A stretch of DNA of 64,000 nucleotides from Prevotella scopos JCM 17725 (GCF_018127785.1 NZ_CP072390.1:1116001-1180000), one strand, 5' to 3'; positions 53,945 through 62,727 are shown, numbered from the stretch's first letter. A program made the numbers and translations. The notes: generated by a model from the letters alone, not told the origin.

Positions 53945-54592
53945 AAGACATAGTAACAGATGAACATTGTTCTAATAGTAACATATTCTTCTAATTATAT
54001 GATAATATAAGAGCTATCCTATTAATAACACATTTAGCATCTGAGTAACAAAAGAGTCAAATGCTTATAATCATACTTTGAGAAAATACAAAAGAACTTA
54101 ACATGAAGGAACCTGATATTATAACAACCGACCAACTAATAACCGAGGTTATAGAATGTGCTAAACGCATACGTCGACAACTTGGGCCAGGATTCTTAGA
54201 AAAGGTCTATAAAAATGCAATGGTTGTTGAACTGCGAAAGCTAAAACTCAACTTTGAAACAGAGAAACTCATCCAAGTACTCTATGATGGGATTGTTGTC
54301 GGTGAATATCGTACTGACATTATTGTTGAGGGAAGGCTCATTTTAGAACTTAAAGCTACACAGGACCTATCAATTGCCAATGAAGTTCAACTGGTAAACT
54401 ATCTGACATCAACACAAATAGATGATGGGTTGCTTATCAACTTCGGGGCTGATAAACTTCAATTTAAGCGAAAGTATCGTATATATCGTAAACTATAAAG
54501 AGTCGTATTACCCTAAGAAAGTACCCCTCTGTTACTATATCTCAAAAAGATGATGTTACTTTCAGAACTATGTTCACATGTTACTATGTCTT
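53945..54592 (+). mobile_element. possible mobile cassette around the GxxExxY gene
   Basis: 53945-54000 and the reverse complement of 54537-54592 agree at 44 of 56 positions (35 of the first 40), starting AAGACATAGTAACA. The heptamer AGTAACA repeats at 25-base distances (53952, 53977; inverted at 54579, 54554, 54530). GTGAGACAA at 53921 and its complement at 54612-54620 suggest the repeat reaches further out. It separates menB from menC. No transposase is inside, so the nature of the element is open; CCAT on both sides (53940 and 54593) could be a 4-bp duplication or part of the repeat. Confidence 0.45.
54103..54498 (+). CDS. GxxExxY family protein (PD-(D/E)XK nuclease-like)
   Basis: A 131-residue protein. 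GPGFLEKVYKNAM (about 29-41) is the family signature, and YRTDIIVEGRLILELKA (about 71-87) carries the D...ExK residues of PD-(D/E)XK nucleases. The family is widespread and its role is unknown. It is the only ORF between the inverted repeats at 53945 and 54592 and breaks an otherwise continuous men cluster, which suggests it arrived by insertion. Confidence 0.88.
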   Translation: MKEPDIITTDQLITEVIECAKRIRRQLGPGFLEKVYKNAMVVELRKLKLNFETEKLIQVLYDGIVVGEYRTDIIVEGRLILELKATQDLSIANEVQLVNYLTSTQIDDGLLINFGADKLQFKRKYRIYRKL

Positions 54593-54647
54593 CCATGCCA
54601 CCACGTTTCTATTGTCTCACATTATCATGTCTAATTAAGAGCATACA

Positions 54648-55685
54648 ATGTACAACATAAACATCTCCTCTCGCACCCTCCACTTCCTCCACCCTGCGGG
54701 TACTTCTCGTGGTATCTACACAACGAGGAAAAGTTATTACATCACGATGACTGATAGCAACCAGCCAAGGGTGACAGGTATCGGGGAATGCGCAACGCTC
54801 CCCGACCTATCGTGCGATGCTATGCCTGATGAGGAATATGAGCAGAAGTTGCGTACTTTTTGTGATGATTTCTGCCGTACAGGCGTCATTGATTTCGATG
54901 CGATGCGCCCTTACCCCTCTATGCTCTTTGGACTGGAAACAGCTAAGGCACAACTGGATGCGAAAGGAAGTATCAATCTATTCAACACACCTTTCGGACG
55001 AGGTGAAGAGGGTATTACTATTAACGGACTTGTATGGATGGGAACTTTCGAGGAGATGTATCAGCGATTGGAAGCGAAACTCAAGGCTGGTTTCCGTTGT
55101 GTAAAGCTGAAGATTGGTGCGATTGACTTTGAGAAAGAACTCGACCTTATACGCCATATCCGTCAGGCTTTCACACGTGAGCAGGTGGAACTACGCGTTG
55201 ATGCGAATGGTGCCTTTACTCTTAAAGATGCCATGCAACGATTAGAGGCATTGGCACAATACGATATCCACTCCATCGAACAGCCTATCCGACAGCATCA
55301 ATGGCAGGAAATGGCACGCTTGTGTGCTAACACTCCCTTACCAATAGCCCTTGATGAGGAACTTATTGGTGTCAATAACCCTACAGAAAAAGCGTTATTA
55401 CTCGATACAACTCGTCCACAATATATCATCCTAAAGCCAAGCCTACATGGAGGTATGACTGGAACAAGAGAATGGATTACAATGGCAAGAGAACGTAACA
55501 TTGACTCATGGATAACCTCCGCACTTGAGAGTAACATCGGACTGAATGCTATCGCCCAGCTAACAGCTGACATCTACGGTCCAGATATCACCACTCCGCA
55601 AGGCTTAGGCACGGGACAACTCTTCACCGATAATATCCCAATGCCATTAGAAATCAGAGGCGACCAGCTTTGGATTAGCGTTTAG
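54648..55685 (+). CDS. menC: o-succinylbenzoate synthase
   Basis: A 345-residue enolase-superfamily enzyme. KLKIGAIDFEKEL carries the catalytic lysine, LRVDANGAF, EQPI and ALDEELIG supply the three metal ligands, and ILKPSLHGG the second lysine. It dehydrates SHCHC to o-succinylbenzoate. It is the next step after MenD/MenH; no menH is in the window. Confidence 0.93.
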   Translation: MYNINISSRTLHFLHPAGTSRGIYTTRKSYYITMTDSNQPRVTGIGECATLPDLSCDAMPDEEYEQKLRTFCDDFCRTGVIDFDAMRPYPSMLFGLETAKAQLDAKGSINLFNTPFGRGEEGITINGLVWMGTFEEMYQRLEAKLKAGFRCVKLKIGAIDFEKELDLIRHIRQAFTREQVELRVDANGAFTLKDAMQRLEALAQYDIHSIEQPIRQHQWQEMARLCANTPLPIALDEELIGVNNPTEKALLLDTTRPQYIILKPSLHGGMTGTREWITMARERNIDSWITSALESNIGLNAIAQLTADIYGPDITTPQGLGTGQLFTDNIPMPLEIRGDQLWISV

Positions 55686-55690
55686 GAAAA

Positions 55691-55726
55691 CTTATATTAG
55701 CCTTATTAGCCCAATCAGCCTAATAA
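55691..55726. repeat. 9-bp tandem repeat between menC and menE
   Basis: Units CTTATATTA, GCCTTATTA, GCCCAATCA, GCCTAATAA, of the same kind as at 51257-51292. Confidence 0.65.
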
Positions 55727-55735
55727 TTAAAAACA

Positions 55736-56773
55736 ATGACAATGACACTACAAAACTTCCTCACAGAATGGCATAATGATAATTCACAACTCCTTGTGCA
55801 CACCAGTGGCTCAACTGGTAAGCCCAAACCGCTGTGGGTAGAGAAGCAACGTATGCTCAATTCAGCCCGCATCACTTGTGATTTCTTGGGTTTGAAGGCT
55901 AACGACACCGCCCTACTCTGTATGCCACTCGACTACATTGCTGGAAAGATGGTAGTGGTAAGAAGTATTGAGCGCAACCTACACCTATTGAGCGTGACAC
56001 CTTCTGGGCATCCTCTCTCTGACAAGTCTTTATCCGAAGCAGGTATTTCCAACGAGGAGATAACCTTTGCTGCAATGGTACCACTGCAGGTTTATAACTC
56101 TCTGCAAATACCTGAGGAGCGTGAGCGTTTGCGCCAAATCCGTCATCTTATTATAGGCGGTGGTGCTGTCGATAATAAACTTTCAGCTGCCTTACACGAT
56201 TTCCCTAACGCTGTTTGGAGTACCTACGGGATGACAGAAACCCTCTCACACATTGCTCTCCGCCGCTTAAATGGACCCAATGCCAGCGAATGGTACAAGC
56301 CTTTTGATGGTGTGAAAATATGGCTCAATGAAGAAGGTTGTCTTGTCATAGACGCTCCTGCCGTTTGTGCCTATCCATTAGTAACCAACGATAGGGCTGA
56401 GCTTTCTCCTTCACATATGGAAAATGGAATAGAAACACCTTGTTTCCGTATCCTCGGACGAAAAGATAACGTAATTGATTCGGGTGGTATCAAAATTCAA
56501 ATTGAGGAAGTTGAAAGCCGCTTGAAATCTTTCCTAACATCCGATTTTGCCATAACGAGCTGCCCAGACGAGCGTTTTGGTGAAACGGTGGTTTTACTTA
56601 CGACTGATAGCAGCATCGATGCTATTAATGAGATTTGTCAACAACATCTCCCAAAGTTCTGGCAACCTCGCTTCATCTTCCACACGCCGACTCTCCCTAA
56701 AACAGGTAATGGAAAACCAGCAAGAGTCGAGATAAAGACTTTAACACATCAGTTATATAAAACAAGAGGATAA
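55736..56773 (+). CDS. menE: o-succinylbenzoate-CoA ligase, short form
   Basis: A 345-residue AMP-forming ligase, about 100 residues shorter than E. coli MenE because the N-terminal part before the P-loop is missing. HTSGSTGKPK comes at residue 22, YGMTETLSHI near 162, GRKDNVIDSGGIKIQ near 242 and the C-terminal catalytic lysine in PKTGNGKPARVE. All catalytic motifs are present, so it is likely functional. Last gene of the men cluster. Confidence 0.9.
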   Translation: MTMTLQNFLTEWHNDNSQLLVHTSGSTGKPKPLWVEKQRMLNSARITCDFLGLKANDTALLCMPLDYIAGKMVVVRSIERNLHLLSVTPSGHPLSDKSLSEAGISNEEITFAAMVPLQVYNSLQIPEERERLRQIRHLIIGGGAVDNKLSAALHDFPNAVWSTYGMTETLSHIALRRLNGPNASEWYKPFDGVKIWLNEEGCLVIDAPAVCAYPLVTNDRAELSPSHMENGIETPCFRILGRKDNVIDSGGIKIQIEEVESRLKSFLTSDFAITSCPDERFGETVVLLTTDSSIDAINEICQQHLPKFWQPRFIFHTPTLPKTGNGKPARVEIKTLTHQLYKTRG

Positions 56774-56905
56774 TATCACGTATATACTTACACCATGTAA
56801 GAATAGTGTTAAGCAACAGCATTTTATTCTTCTCACTGTTTACTCACTACATCAACTTTCACATCTTCACAGCCTTTATTGAACAATGAAAAAAGTATTC
56901 TTTTG

Positions 56906-56937
56906 TTTGCCATAACCATTTTTTTTAGCTAATTTTG
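56906..56937 (+). promoter_or_regulatory. promoter of corA (TTTG, 20 bp, TAATTTTG)
   Basis: TTTG at 56906-56909 and TAATTTTG at 56930-56937 are 20 bases apart. Transcription near 56943 gives a leader of about 124 bases. Confidence 0.75.
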
Positions 56938-56966
56938 CATCCACAAAACCAATACGTAATTATCAA

Positions 56967-57002
56967 ATGGACGATTATCACGCGGAAAATTTTAATCTGT
57001 AA
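56967..57002 (+). CDS. candidate leader peptide upstream of corA
   Basis: ATG at 56967 encodes MDDYHAENFNL and stops with TAA at 57000-57002. It begins with two Asp residues and has one further Glu. It ends directly before the structured part of the corA leader. Short ORFs occur by chance, but its position is like corL in the Salmonella corA leader. No strong Shine-Dalgarno sequence is seen. Confidence 0.45.
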   Translation: MDDYHAENFNL

Positions 57003-57066
57003 GCGTGAGGATTACAACAGAAAGTTGCTAATCCCCACACTATTATTTAACTATGGAGATTAGCTA
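57003..57066 (+). promoter_or_regulatory. structured corA leader with alternative hairpins
   Basis: Hairpin A: GTG (57005-57007), GGATT (57009-57013) and CAAC (57015-57018) pair with GTTG (57024-57027), AATCC (57030-57034) and CAC (57036-57038). Hairpin B: GCTAATCCCC (57027-57036) pairs with GGAGATTAGC (57055-57064), 9 of 10 positions, and hides the GGAG and the bases up to the AUG at 57067. A and B cannot form together. In addition CACGC inside the short ORF (56979-56983) can pair with GCGTG (57003-57007), competing with A. Confidence 0.6.
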
Positions 57067-57993
57067 ATGAAGACATATTGGAACATTAACGGAACCCTTA
57101 ATACGATTAAGGAATGGCAGCCTAACTGCTGGATTCAGGTAACTTGCCCAACAGAGCAAGATCAGCAAGAACTCGAAGACACTTTTCATATCCCAGACTA
57201 TTTCTTATCGGATATTAGCGATACCGATGAGCGAGCACGCTATGAATATGATGACGGTTGGATGCTGATTATCCTCCGTATTCCTTACGTAAAGGAAATT
57301 CGATCAAGGACGCCTTATACAACAGTTCCGTTAGGTATCATTCACAAGAAAGATGTGACGATCACAATATGCAACTTCGAAACAAATATGATGCTTGACT
57401 TCGTCAGCTATCAACAAAAGAGAAATGAGGGCTTCACTGATTATGTTGACCTCATCTTCCGTCTCTTCCTTTCTTCTTCCGTTTGGTACTTAAAACGACT
57501 GAAGCAAATCAACACATTGATTGAAAAAGCTAAACACAACTTGGATAGAGGTGTGGACAACGAGAGTCTGATAGGACTGAGTCGTCTGCAGGATTCGCTT
57601 ACCTACTTCATCACATCCATTCGTGGTAACGAGAACCTTTTGGCTAAATTAAAGTTTAAGTTGCAGATTGACGAGTTGGATGCCGACCTGATTGAAGACG
57701 TAAATATTGAGATGTCACAGGCACGAGAGACAACGAGCATCTACTCTGACATTCTTGAATCAACAATGGATACTTACTCAAGTATTATCAACAACAACAT
57801 GAACACCGTGATGCGTACGCTCACTTCGGTATCCATCGTTATGATGTTGCCAACGCTTATATCCTCCCTATTCGGTATGAACCTTGTCAATGGCTTGGAA
57901 ACAAACCCATGGGGATTCCCTGTTGCAATGTTCTTATCAGTCGTTGTATCGGCTGCATCATGGTGGATTTTACGCCGTAAACGCCTACTTTAG
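57067..57993 (+). CDS. corA: CorA-type magnesium transporter
   Basis: A 308-residue transporter. A long cytoplasmic alpha/beta domain and helices (1-240) precede two C-terminal membrane segments. The pore motif GMN is in SSLFGMNLVNGLE near residue 277, and the last residues are positively charged (RRKRLL), as in CorA. It forms a pentameric Mg2+ (or Co2+/Ni2+) channel. The leader is unusually long and structured for this window. Confidence 0.93.
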   Translation: MKTYWNINGTLNTIKEWQPNCWIQVTCPTEQDQQELEDTFHIPDYFLSDISDTDERARYEYDDGWMLIILRIPYVKEIRSRTPYTTVPLGIIHKKDVTITICNFETNMMLDFVSYQQKRNEGFTDYVDLIFRLFLSSSVWYLKRLKQINTLIEKAKHNLDRGVDNESLIGLSRLQDSLTYFITSIRGNENLLAKLKFKLQIDELDADLIEDVNIEMSQARETTSIYSDILESTMDTYSSIINNNMNTVMRTLTSVSIVMMLPTLISSLFGMNLVNGLETNPWGFPVAMFLSVVVSAASWWILRRKRLL

Positions 57994-58046
57994 AAGGTAG
58001 AAATAAAAAAAACAACCTAAAATTAGGTATTTTGAAACTTTTTATA

Positions 58047-58054
58047 TAAGTTTG
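58047..58054 (+). promoter_or_regulatory. -7 box (TAAGTTTG) of the DUF349 gene
   Basis: A TAnnTTTG box; the start would be near 58060, about 90 bases before the gene. No TTTG at the right distance (one at 58031 is 12 bases away). Confidence 0.5.
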
Positions 58055-58062
58055 CAGTTGAT

Positions 58063-58101
58063 ATGTTATTGGTAGAAGACTATCGCAGTTTCATGCAATA
58101 G
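58063..58101 (+). other. short ORF with hairpin in the DUF349 leader
   Basis: ATG at 58063 begins a 12-codon frame (MLLVEDYRSFMQ) ending in TAG at 58099-58101. AGACTAT (58077-58083) and ATAGTCT (58098-58104), with an inner GCA/TGC pair, make a hairpin in the second half of this frame. Translation of the ORF would open the hairpin. Confidence 0.35.
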
Positions 58102-58148
58102 TCTGAAACCTTAAATGTGGAAAACCCAAATCACAAATAAAAAGTGAA

Positions 58149-60038
58149 ATGATGGACTCTCATGAAAATGCCCTGAATCAGGGTACAAAAGAAGTTAAGC
58201 TGTCTGAAAAAGCTACAACCAACGAAACAACGGAAAAATCCGAAGCGCAGAATGTCAATGCTGATACAGCAGCTAAAAGCCCCGATCAGCCAGTTGAAAC
58301 ACAGCCTAAGGACGAGGCAGAAAACCTTGCCACAAAGGCATATAACTCAAAGAAGGAGATTATAGAACGTCTGAAGGCTATCGTTGATAGTGACGAGACA
58401 CCTGAAAAGGCAGAAGTAGAACACTTGAAAACAGTTTTCTACAAGTTACATTTTGCTGAGCGTGAAGCACAACAGAAGACTTATCTTGACAATGGTGGTG
58501 ACCCTGAGAAATATCAGGTACTACCTGATGAGGATGAAGAAATCTTCAAGGCGGAGATGACCATCATTAAAGAAAAACGCCAGAAAGCTTTCCTTGCACT
58601 CGAAGAGGAAAAACAACAGAACCTACAGAAGAAAGAAGCTATCATCGAACAAATAAAGGCGATGGCTACTACTCCTGATGAGGCTAACAAGAACTTCGAC
58701 CAATTCAAGAAACTTCAGCATGAATGGAAGGAATTTAAAACGGTTCCTGCTGAAAAGTCAAACGAACTATGGCGTAATTATCAACTATATGTTGAGCAGT
58801 TCTATGACTTGTTAAACCTCAACCGTGAAGCACGCGAATACGACTTCAAGAAAAACCTTGAGAAGAAGACAAAGCTCTGTGAGGCAGCTGAGAAGTTGGC
58901 CGATGAGCCAGATATTATCAGTGCTTTCCACCAGTTACAGGAACTTCATCAGGAATATCGTGAGACAGGTCCAGTCGCTAAAGAACTTCGCGAACAGATC
59001 TGGACACGCTTCAAGGCAGCTAGCACTGTAATCAACAAGCGCCATCAACAGCACTTTGAAACACTGCGGGCACGTGAGGAAGAGAACCTAAAAAAGAAGA
59101 CTAACCTATGCGAAAAGGCTGAAGAATTGGCTAAGAAAGAGAACAAGACGTCAGCTGAATGGGAGAAAATAACCAAAGAGATCATAGCTATCCAGCAAGA
59201 GTGGAAGACCATTGGGTTCGCTCCACAGAAGATGAACGTTAAGATTTTTGAACGTTTTCGTGCTGCATGTGATGATTTCTTCGGTAGAAAGGGTGAATTC
59301 TTCAAGCAAATGAAAGAACAATTTGCTGAGAATGCAGAAAAGAAGAAGGCACTTGTTGAAAAAGCCAAAGCTTTGAGCGAATCTACTGACTGGAAGGCTA
59401 CATCTGACAAACTCATTGCTTTGCAGAAGGAGTGGAAGACCATCGGTATGGTTCCTAAGAAGATTGGCGACCAGCTTTGGAACGATTTCCTCGCTGCTTG
59501 TAATCACTTCTTCGAGGCTCGTAATGCTATACACGCTGACTCTCGTAATGAGGAATATCAGAATCTCAGTAAAAAACGTGATATCATTAGCCAGCTGAAA
59601 GAACTCGTTGAGCAGGCTGGTGAGAACCTTCACGAGAAAGTACAGCAGCTTACTGAACAATATAATAAGGTGGGACATGTTCCTTATAAGGAAAAAGATA
59701 ATCTCTACAAGGAATACCACGAGGTATTGGACAAGATTTATAAAGATCTTCATATAACAGCAGCTCGCAAACGAGTTGACAACTTCCGCAATAACCTCAA
59801 GAAGGTAGCTGATCGTGGTGTTGATGCACTCGACAACGAGCGTGGCCGTTTACTCCGCCGCTATGAGCAGTTGAAGCAGGAAATAAACACTTATGAAAAT
59901 AACCTTGGCTTCCTTAACATCAGCTCTAAAAAGGGGAATAGTCTGATTGACGAGATGAACCGCCGTATCCAGAAACTCAAAGACGATATGGATGAGGTGA
60001 AGCAAAAAATCAAGGCTATCGATGCTGAAAATAAGTAA
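58149..60038 (+). CDS. DUF349 repeat protein
   Basis: A 629-residue, highly charged, helical protein. An acidic, Thr/Glu-rich N-terminus (1-65) is followed by five to six DUF349 repeats of about 75 residues, recognisable by WKEFKTVPAEKSNELWRNY, YRETGPVAKELREQIWTRF, WKTIGFAPQKMNVKIFERF, WKTIGMVPKKIGDQLWNDF and YNKVGHVPYKEKDNLYKEY. A coiled coil ends the protein. The function of DUF349 is unknown. It could start at 58149 or 58152 (two ATGs). It is followed by an IS1182 element. Confidence 0.88.
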   Translation: MMDSHENALNQGTKEVKLSEKATTNETTEKSEAQNVNADTAAKSPDQPVETQPKDEAENLATKAYNSKKEIIERLKAIVDSDETPEKAEVEHLKTVFYKLHFAEREAQQKTYLDNGGDPEKYQVLPDEDEEIFKAEMTIIKEKRQKAFLALEEEKQQNLQKKEAIIEQIKAMATTPDEANKNFDQFKKLQHEWKEFKTVPAEKSNELWRNYQLYVEQFYDLLNLNREAREYDFKKNLEKKTKLCEAAEKLADEPDIISAFHQLQELHQEYRETGPVAKELREQIWTRFKAASTVINKRHQQHFETLRAREEENLKKKTNLCEKAEELAKKENKTSAEWEKITKEIIAIQQEWKTIGFAPQKMNVKIFERFRAACDDFFGRKGEFFKQMKEQFAENAEKKKALVEKAKALSESTDWKATSDKLIALQKEWKTIGMVPKKIGDQLWNDFLAACNHFFEARNAIHADSRNEEYQNLSKKRDIISQLKELVEQAGENLHEKVQQLTEQYNKVGHVPYKEKDNLYKEYHEVLDKIYKDLHITAARKRVDNFRNNLKKVADRGVDALDNERGRLLRRYEQLKQEINTYENNLGFLNISSKKGNSLIDEMNRRIQKLKDDMDEVKQKIKAIDAENK

Positions 60039-60110
60039 AACAGAAGTATCCTATCAACTCAATCCTTGGTAATCAGTGGATTGAATAAGGAAAAATGAAA
60101 TAAAGAAAAG

Positions 60111-61971
60111 GAGGGTGTGTCAAAATGGACACATCCTCTTTTTACCCCCCCCCTTTACCTTGTCTACCATATAAATCATTATTTACTATAGCTATGCTGC
60201 TAATTTCATATAAAATGATTTATTGGTCTTTAAATAGCCTATATAAACTTGTATAGAGCATCTGAAGGTGACTAAAAGTACCTCCATAATGGCTTTTAGT
60301 TCCTTGAGATTAGTTTTTCTGCACATTTTTCCTATGTTAAAGGCAATGGCAAAGAATGCAAAGTCCATGTTGACCTTGTCTTTCCCAAAATGCCTAAACC
60401 TCTTGTAGGCTTTATTATATTTTGTTTGTCCAAAAACAGCTTCAGGTTCTATGCACCTTCGTCCTCGATGCTTGATGCCTTCTTCCGAGGTCAGTAGTTC
60501 CCGTGCCTTTTGTTTATAGTGCTGTAGTTGGTGGTTTACTTCTATAATTCTGTTCCCTCTTGCCTTAAAACATGAGCCTCTCAACGGACAACCATCACAG
60601 TGTTCTGCCTGATAACGTACGCTGTAAGTAACGAATCCATTAGAGGTTAGGGAACGCTTCATACCTATACGCCTCATGTGCTGTCCCATAGGGCAGACGT
60701 AGAAATCCTGTTCCTTATTATAATAAAGGCTTGCGGGACTGAATGGGTTAGGTGTGTAGCGTGGACGCTGCTCTTTATGGAAGTAGTTATACTTCACATA
60801 GGCTTCCATATTATGTACGTCCATGAACAGATAATTCTCCTCGGAGCCATACCCTGAATCGGCTACGACTGTCTTGGCATAACGATGATAGCGTGATTTG
60901 AAAGACTCCAAGAAAGAAGGTAGTGTGAGTGTATCGGTACGATTGGCATAGAGTGCAAAGTCGGTGATAAACTGGTTCTCCGTTGCTATCTGCAGATTAT
61001 ATCCAGGCTTAGTCTGTCCGTTCCGCATAGCGTCCTCCTTCATGTGCATAAACGTGGCATCAGGGTCGGTCTTGCTGTAGGAGTTTCTCTCTCCCATAAT
61101 CTCAAGGTGTTGGTCATACTCCTGGAGTTTATTACGTTTCTTCTCAAGTTCTTTAAGCTGTTTTTTCTTGGTTCTAACAGCCTGCTTCTCTTCTTTTGTC
61201 TTAGGTTTAGGGATTGATTCCAAAGACTTGTTCAATTCCTCGGATATCTCATCAAGCAGAGCTGCAGTGAACTCAATACCTTCTTTCTTAGCGGCATTAT
61301 CCTGCGCAATGACATCGTCAACCTGAAGCAAGAGTGTGCGTATTTGTTCCTGCAACTTGGTGCGGTTCTTTTCCACGGTTCTCTTCCAAACGAAGGTATA
61401 CTTGTTAGCTTTCGATTCTATTTTTGTGCCGTCAATATATTCAACGTCAAGACTTATCAAACCTTTGGCTGCAAGTACTAATACGACTTGTGTGAATATA
61501 TTGTTGATTTCCTTTTTCACACGATTACGAAAACGATTGATGGTAATAAAATCAGGCTGCTCATATCCTGCCAGATAGATGAAATGAATGTCACGCTTGA
61601 GAAGTGACTCTATACGACGGCAGGAATAGATATTATTCATATAGGCGTAAAGAATCACCTTAAGCATCATTTGTGGATGATAAGGCTTGCGACCACTGGG
61701 CTTATAAAGTTTGTAGACATTATCCAACATAAGATTATCCACCAAGGCGTCTAAAAGACGAACAGGGGCATCTTCTGCGATATCCTTATCGATTCTTTGA
61801 GGAAAAAGAATCATTTTCTTGTGTATGTAAGAACGAAAGTGTATCTTTGTCATAATGAGATTTTTTTAATGCCTAAAGGTACAAAAACTTTAGGAAATAG
61901 CAAAGCCCTGGCTTGAGAAAGTCGGGGCTTTGTGCATAAAAAAGAGGATGTGTACATTTTGACACACCCTC
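60111..61971 (-). mobile_element. IS1182-family insertion sequence
   Basis: A 1861-bp element. The ends GAGGGTGTGTCAAAATG and its complement give terminal inverted repeats of about 32 bases with one mismatch. Each end is itself a near-palindrome (GAGGGTGTGTC...GACACATCCTC), so a strong hairpin forms at both sides. The flanks (AAAG and TTAC) show no target duplication. A run of nine C (60145-60153) lies just inside the left end. Confidence 0.9.
60192..61853 (-). CDS. IS1182-family transposase
   Basis: A 553-residue DDE transposase. The N-terminal GRKPYHPQMMLKVILYAYMNNIYSCRRIE region is typical; catalytic residues lie in YIDGTKIESKANKY, VVADSGYGSEENY and the late RCIEPEAVFGQTKYN. A cysteine cluster (CDGCPLRGSCF) precedes the end. 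The frame is intact. Upstream (61872-61895) CCTAAAG and CTTTAGG form an inverted repeat, and CAAAGCCC...GGGCTTTG (61901-61932) a second hairpin that may block incoming transcription. Confidence 0.95.
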   Translation of the reverse strand: MTKIHFRSYIHKKMILFPQRIDKDIAEDAPVRLLDALVDNLMLDNVYKLYKPSGRKPYHPQMMLKVILYAYMNNIYSCRRIESLLKRDIHFIYLAGYEQPDFITINRFRNRVKKEINNIFTQVVLVLAAKGLISLDVEYIDGTKIESKANKYTFVWKRTVEKNRTKLQEQIRTLLLQVDDVIAQDNAAKKEGIEFTAALLDEISEELNKSLESIPKPKTKEEKQAVRTKKKQLKELEKKRNKLQEYDQHLEIMGERNSYSKTDPDATFMHMKEDAMRNGQTKPGYNLQIATENQFITDFALYANRTDTLTLPSFLESFKSRYHRYAKTVVADSGYGSEENYLFMDVHNMEAYVKYNYFHKEQRPRYTPNPFSPASLYYNKEQDFYVCPMGQHMRRIGMKRSLTSNGFVTYSVRYQAEHCDGCPLRGSCFKARGNRIIEVNHQLQHYKQKARELLTSEEGIKHRGRRCIEPEAVFGQTKYNKAYKRFRHFGKDKVNMDFAFFAIAFNIGKMCRKTNLKELKAIMEVLLVTFRCSIQVYIGYLKTNKSFYMKLAA

Positions 61972-62195
61972 TTACTTTTTATCTCCTAATTAAAAGTTCC
62001 TTGTAAAACAAAGTATAGCCATGAATGTATGTTCAGGAAAAGCAATACCTTCCATCGCATAGATGAAGATTTCTTCTACATAACAAAAACTATCAACGAC
62101 TGTGAAAAAGTTCGCAGACAGCTACAACCCTATTCGTAAAGATCAGATAAGAAAGAGTATCAATCACTCATAAAATCTACACTAAATGAACTTGC

Positions 62196-62582
62196 CTAAT
62201 CCTTTACGATTTTCTTCTTAGCTTCAGTCCATGCAAGGATACCACCTGAAAGATTGGTAACAGTAAAGCCTTCCTTGGCGAGAAGCGCCGCTGCCATAGC
62301 TGAACGCTTACCTGAACGACAATAAACCGCACAAGGACGATGCTTATCAAGTTTGGTAAGAGCGACAGAAAGGAATGAAGGGGTCAACACATCAATATGA
62401 ATTGCACCAGGGATATGTCCTTCAGCAAACTCATCAGCTCTACGAACATCCACCAACTGAACAGAATCAGACTTAATAATCTGCTCGAAACCATTTACGT
62501 CAACATCCTTATAAGGACTCTGTGCACATGCCCCCGCACTTATTCCTAATGCTGCCAAAATGACTGTAAATAACTTTTTCAT
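62196..62582 (-). CDS. exported rhodanese-like protein
   Basis: A 128-residue single-domain rhodanese with a signal (or lipobox SAGAC) at the N-terminus. VDVRRADEFAEGHIPGAIHID is the rhodanese N-terminal signature, and the active-site loop is YCRSGKRSA with the persulfide-forming Cys near residue 88. It would act in the periplasm on sulfur or thiol transfer. Single gene downstream of a tRNA. The stretch 61972-62195 after it shows nothing. Confidence 0.88.
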   Translation of the reverse strand: MKKLFTVILAALGISAGACAQSPYKDVDVNGFEQIIKSDSVQLVDVRRADEFAEGHIPGAIHIDVLTPSFLSVALTKLDKHRPCAVYCRSGKRSAMAAALLAKEGFTVTNLSGGILAWTEAKKKIVKD

Positions 62583-62625
62583 CTATTACTAGGTAAATAT
62601 TTAAGTTACTAAATGAAATAAAAAA

Positions 62626-62650
62626 AGAGAGTTGAATACCTCAACTCTCT
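62626..62650 (-). terminator. terminator of tRNA-Gln
   Basis: AGAGAGTTGA (62626-62635) pairs with TCAACTCTCT (62641-62650), followed on the minus strand by a T run. Confidence 0.8.
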
Positions 62651-62656
62651 CATCTG

Positions 62657-62727
62657 TTGGGATACCCGGACTCGAACCAGGAATGACAGGACCAGAATCT
62701 GTAGTGTTACCATTACACCATATCCCA
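62657..62727 (-). tRNA. tRNA-Gln (anticodon CTG)
   Basis: A 71-base cloverleaf on the minus strand. TGGGATA pairs with TATCCCA (acceptor), GTGT with ACAC (D arm), ACAGA with CCTGT (anticodon stem, one mismatch at the loop), and CTGGTTCGAGTCCGG is the T arm. The loop TTCTGGT puts CTG at 34-36, reading CAG. CCA is not encoded. The gene ends with a hairpin terminator. Confidence 0.9.

Noticed and set aside
56943..57066. M-box (Mg) riboswitch upstream of corA
   Set aside because: The leader is too short and has none of the conserved M-box core; the alternative hairpins with a short ORF explain it better.
8032..61971. Composite transposon bounded by the insertion sequences
   Set aside because: The three elements belong to different families (IS256, ISL3, IS1182), and core genes lie between them.
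60107..61975. Target duplication of the IS1182 element
   Set aside because: The flanking bases (AAAG left, TTAC right) do not match; no direct repeat was found.
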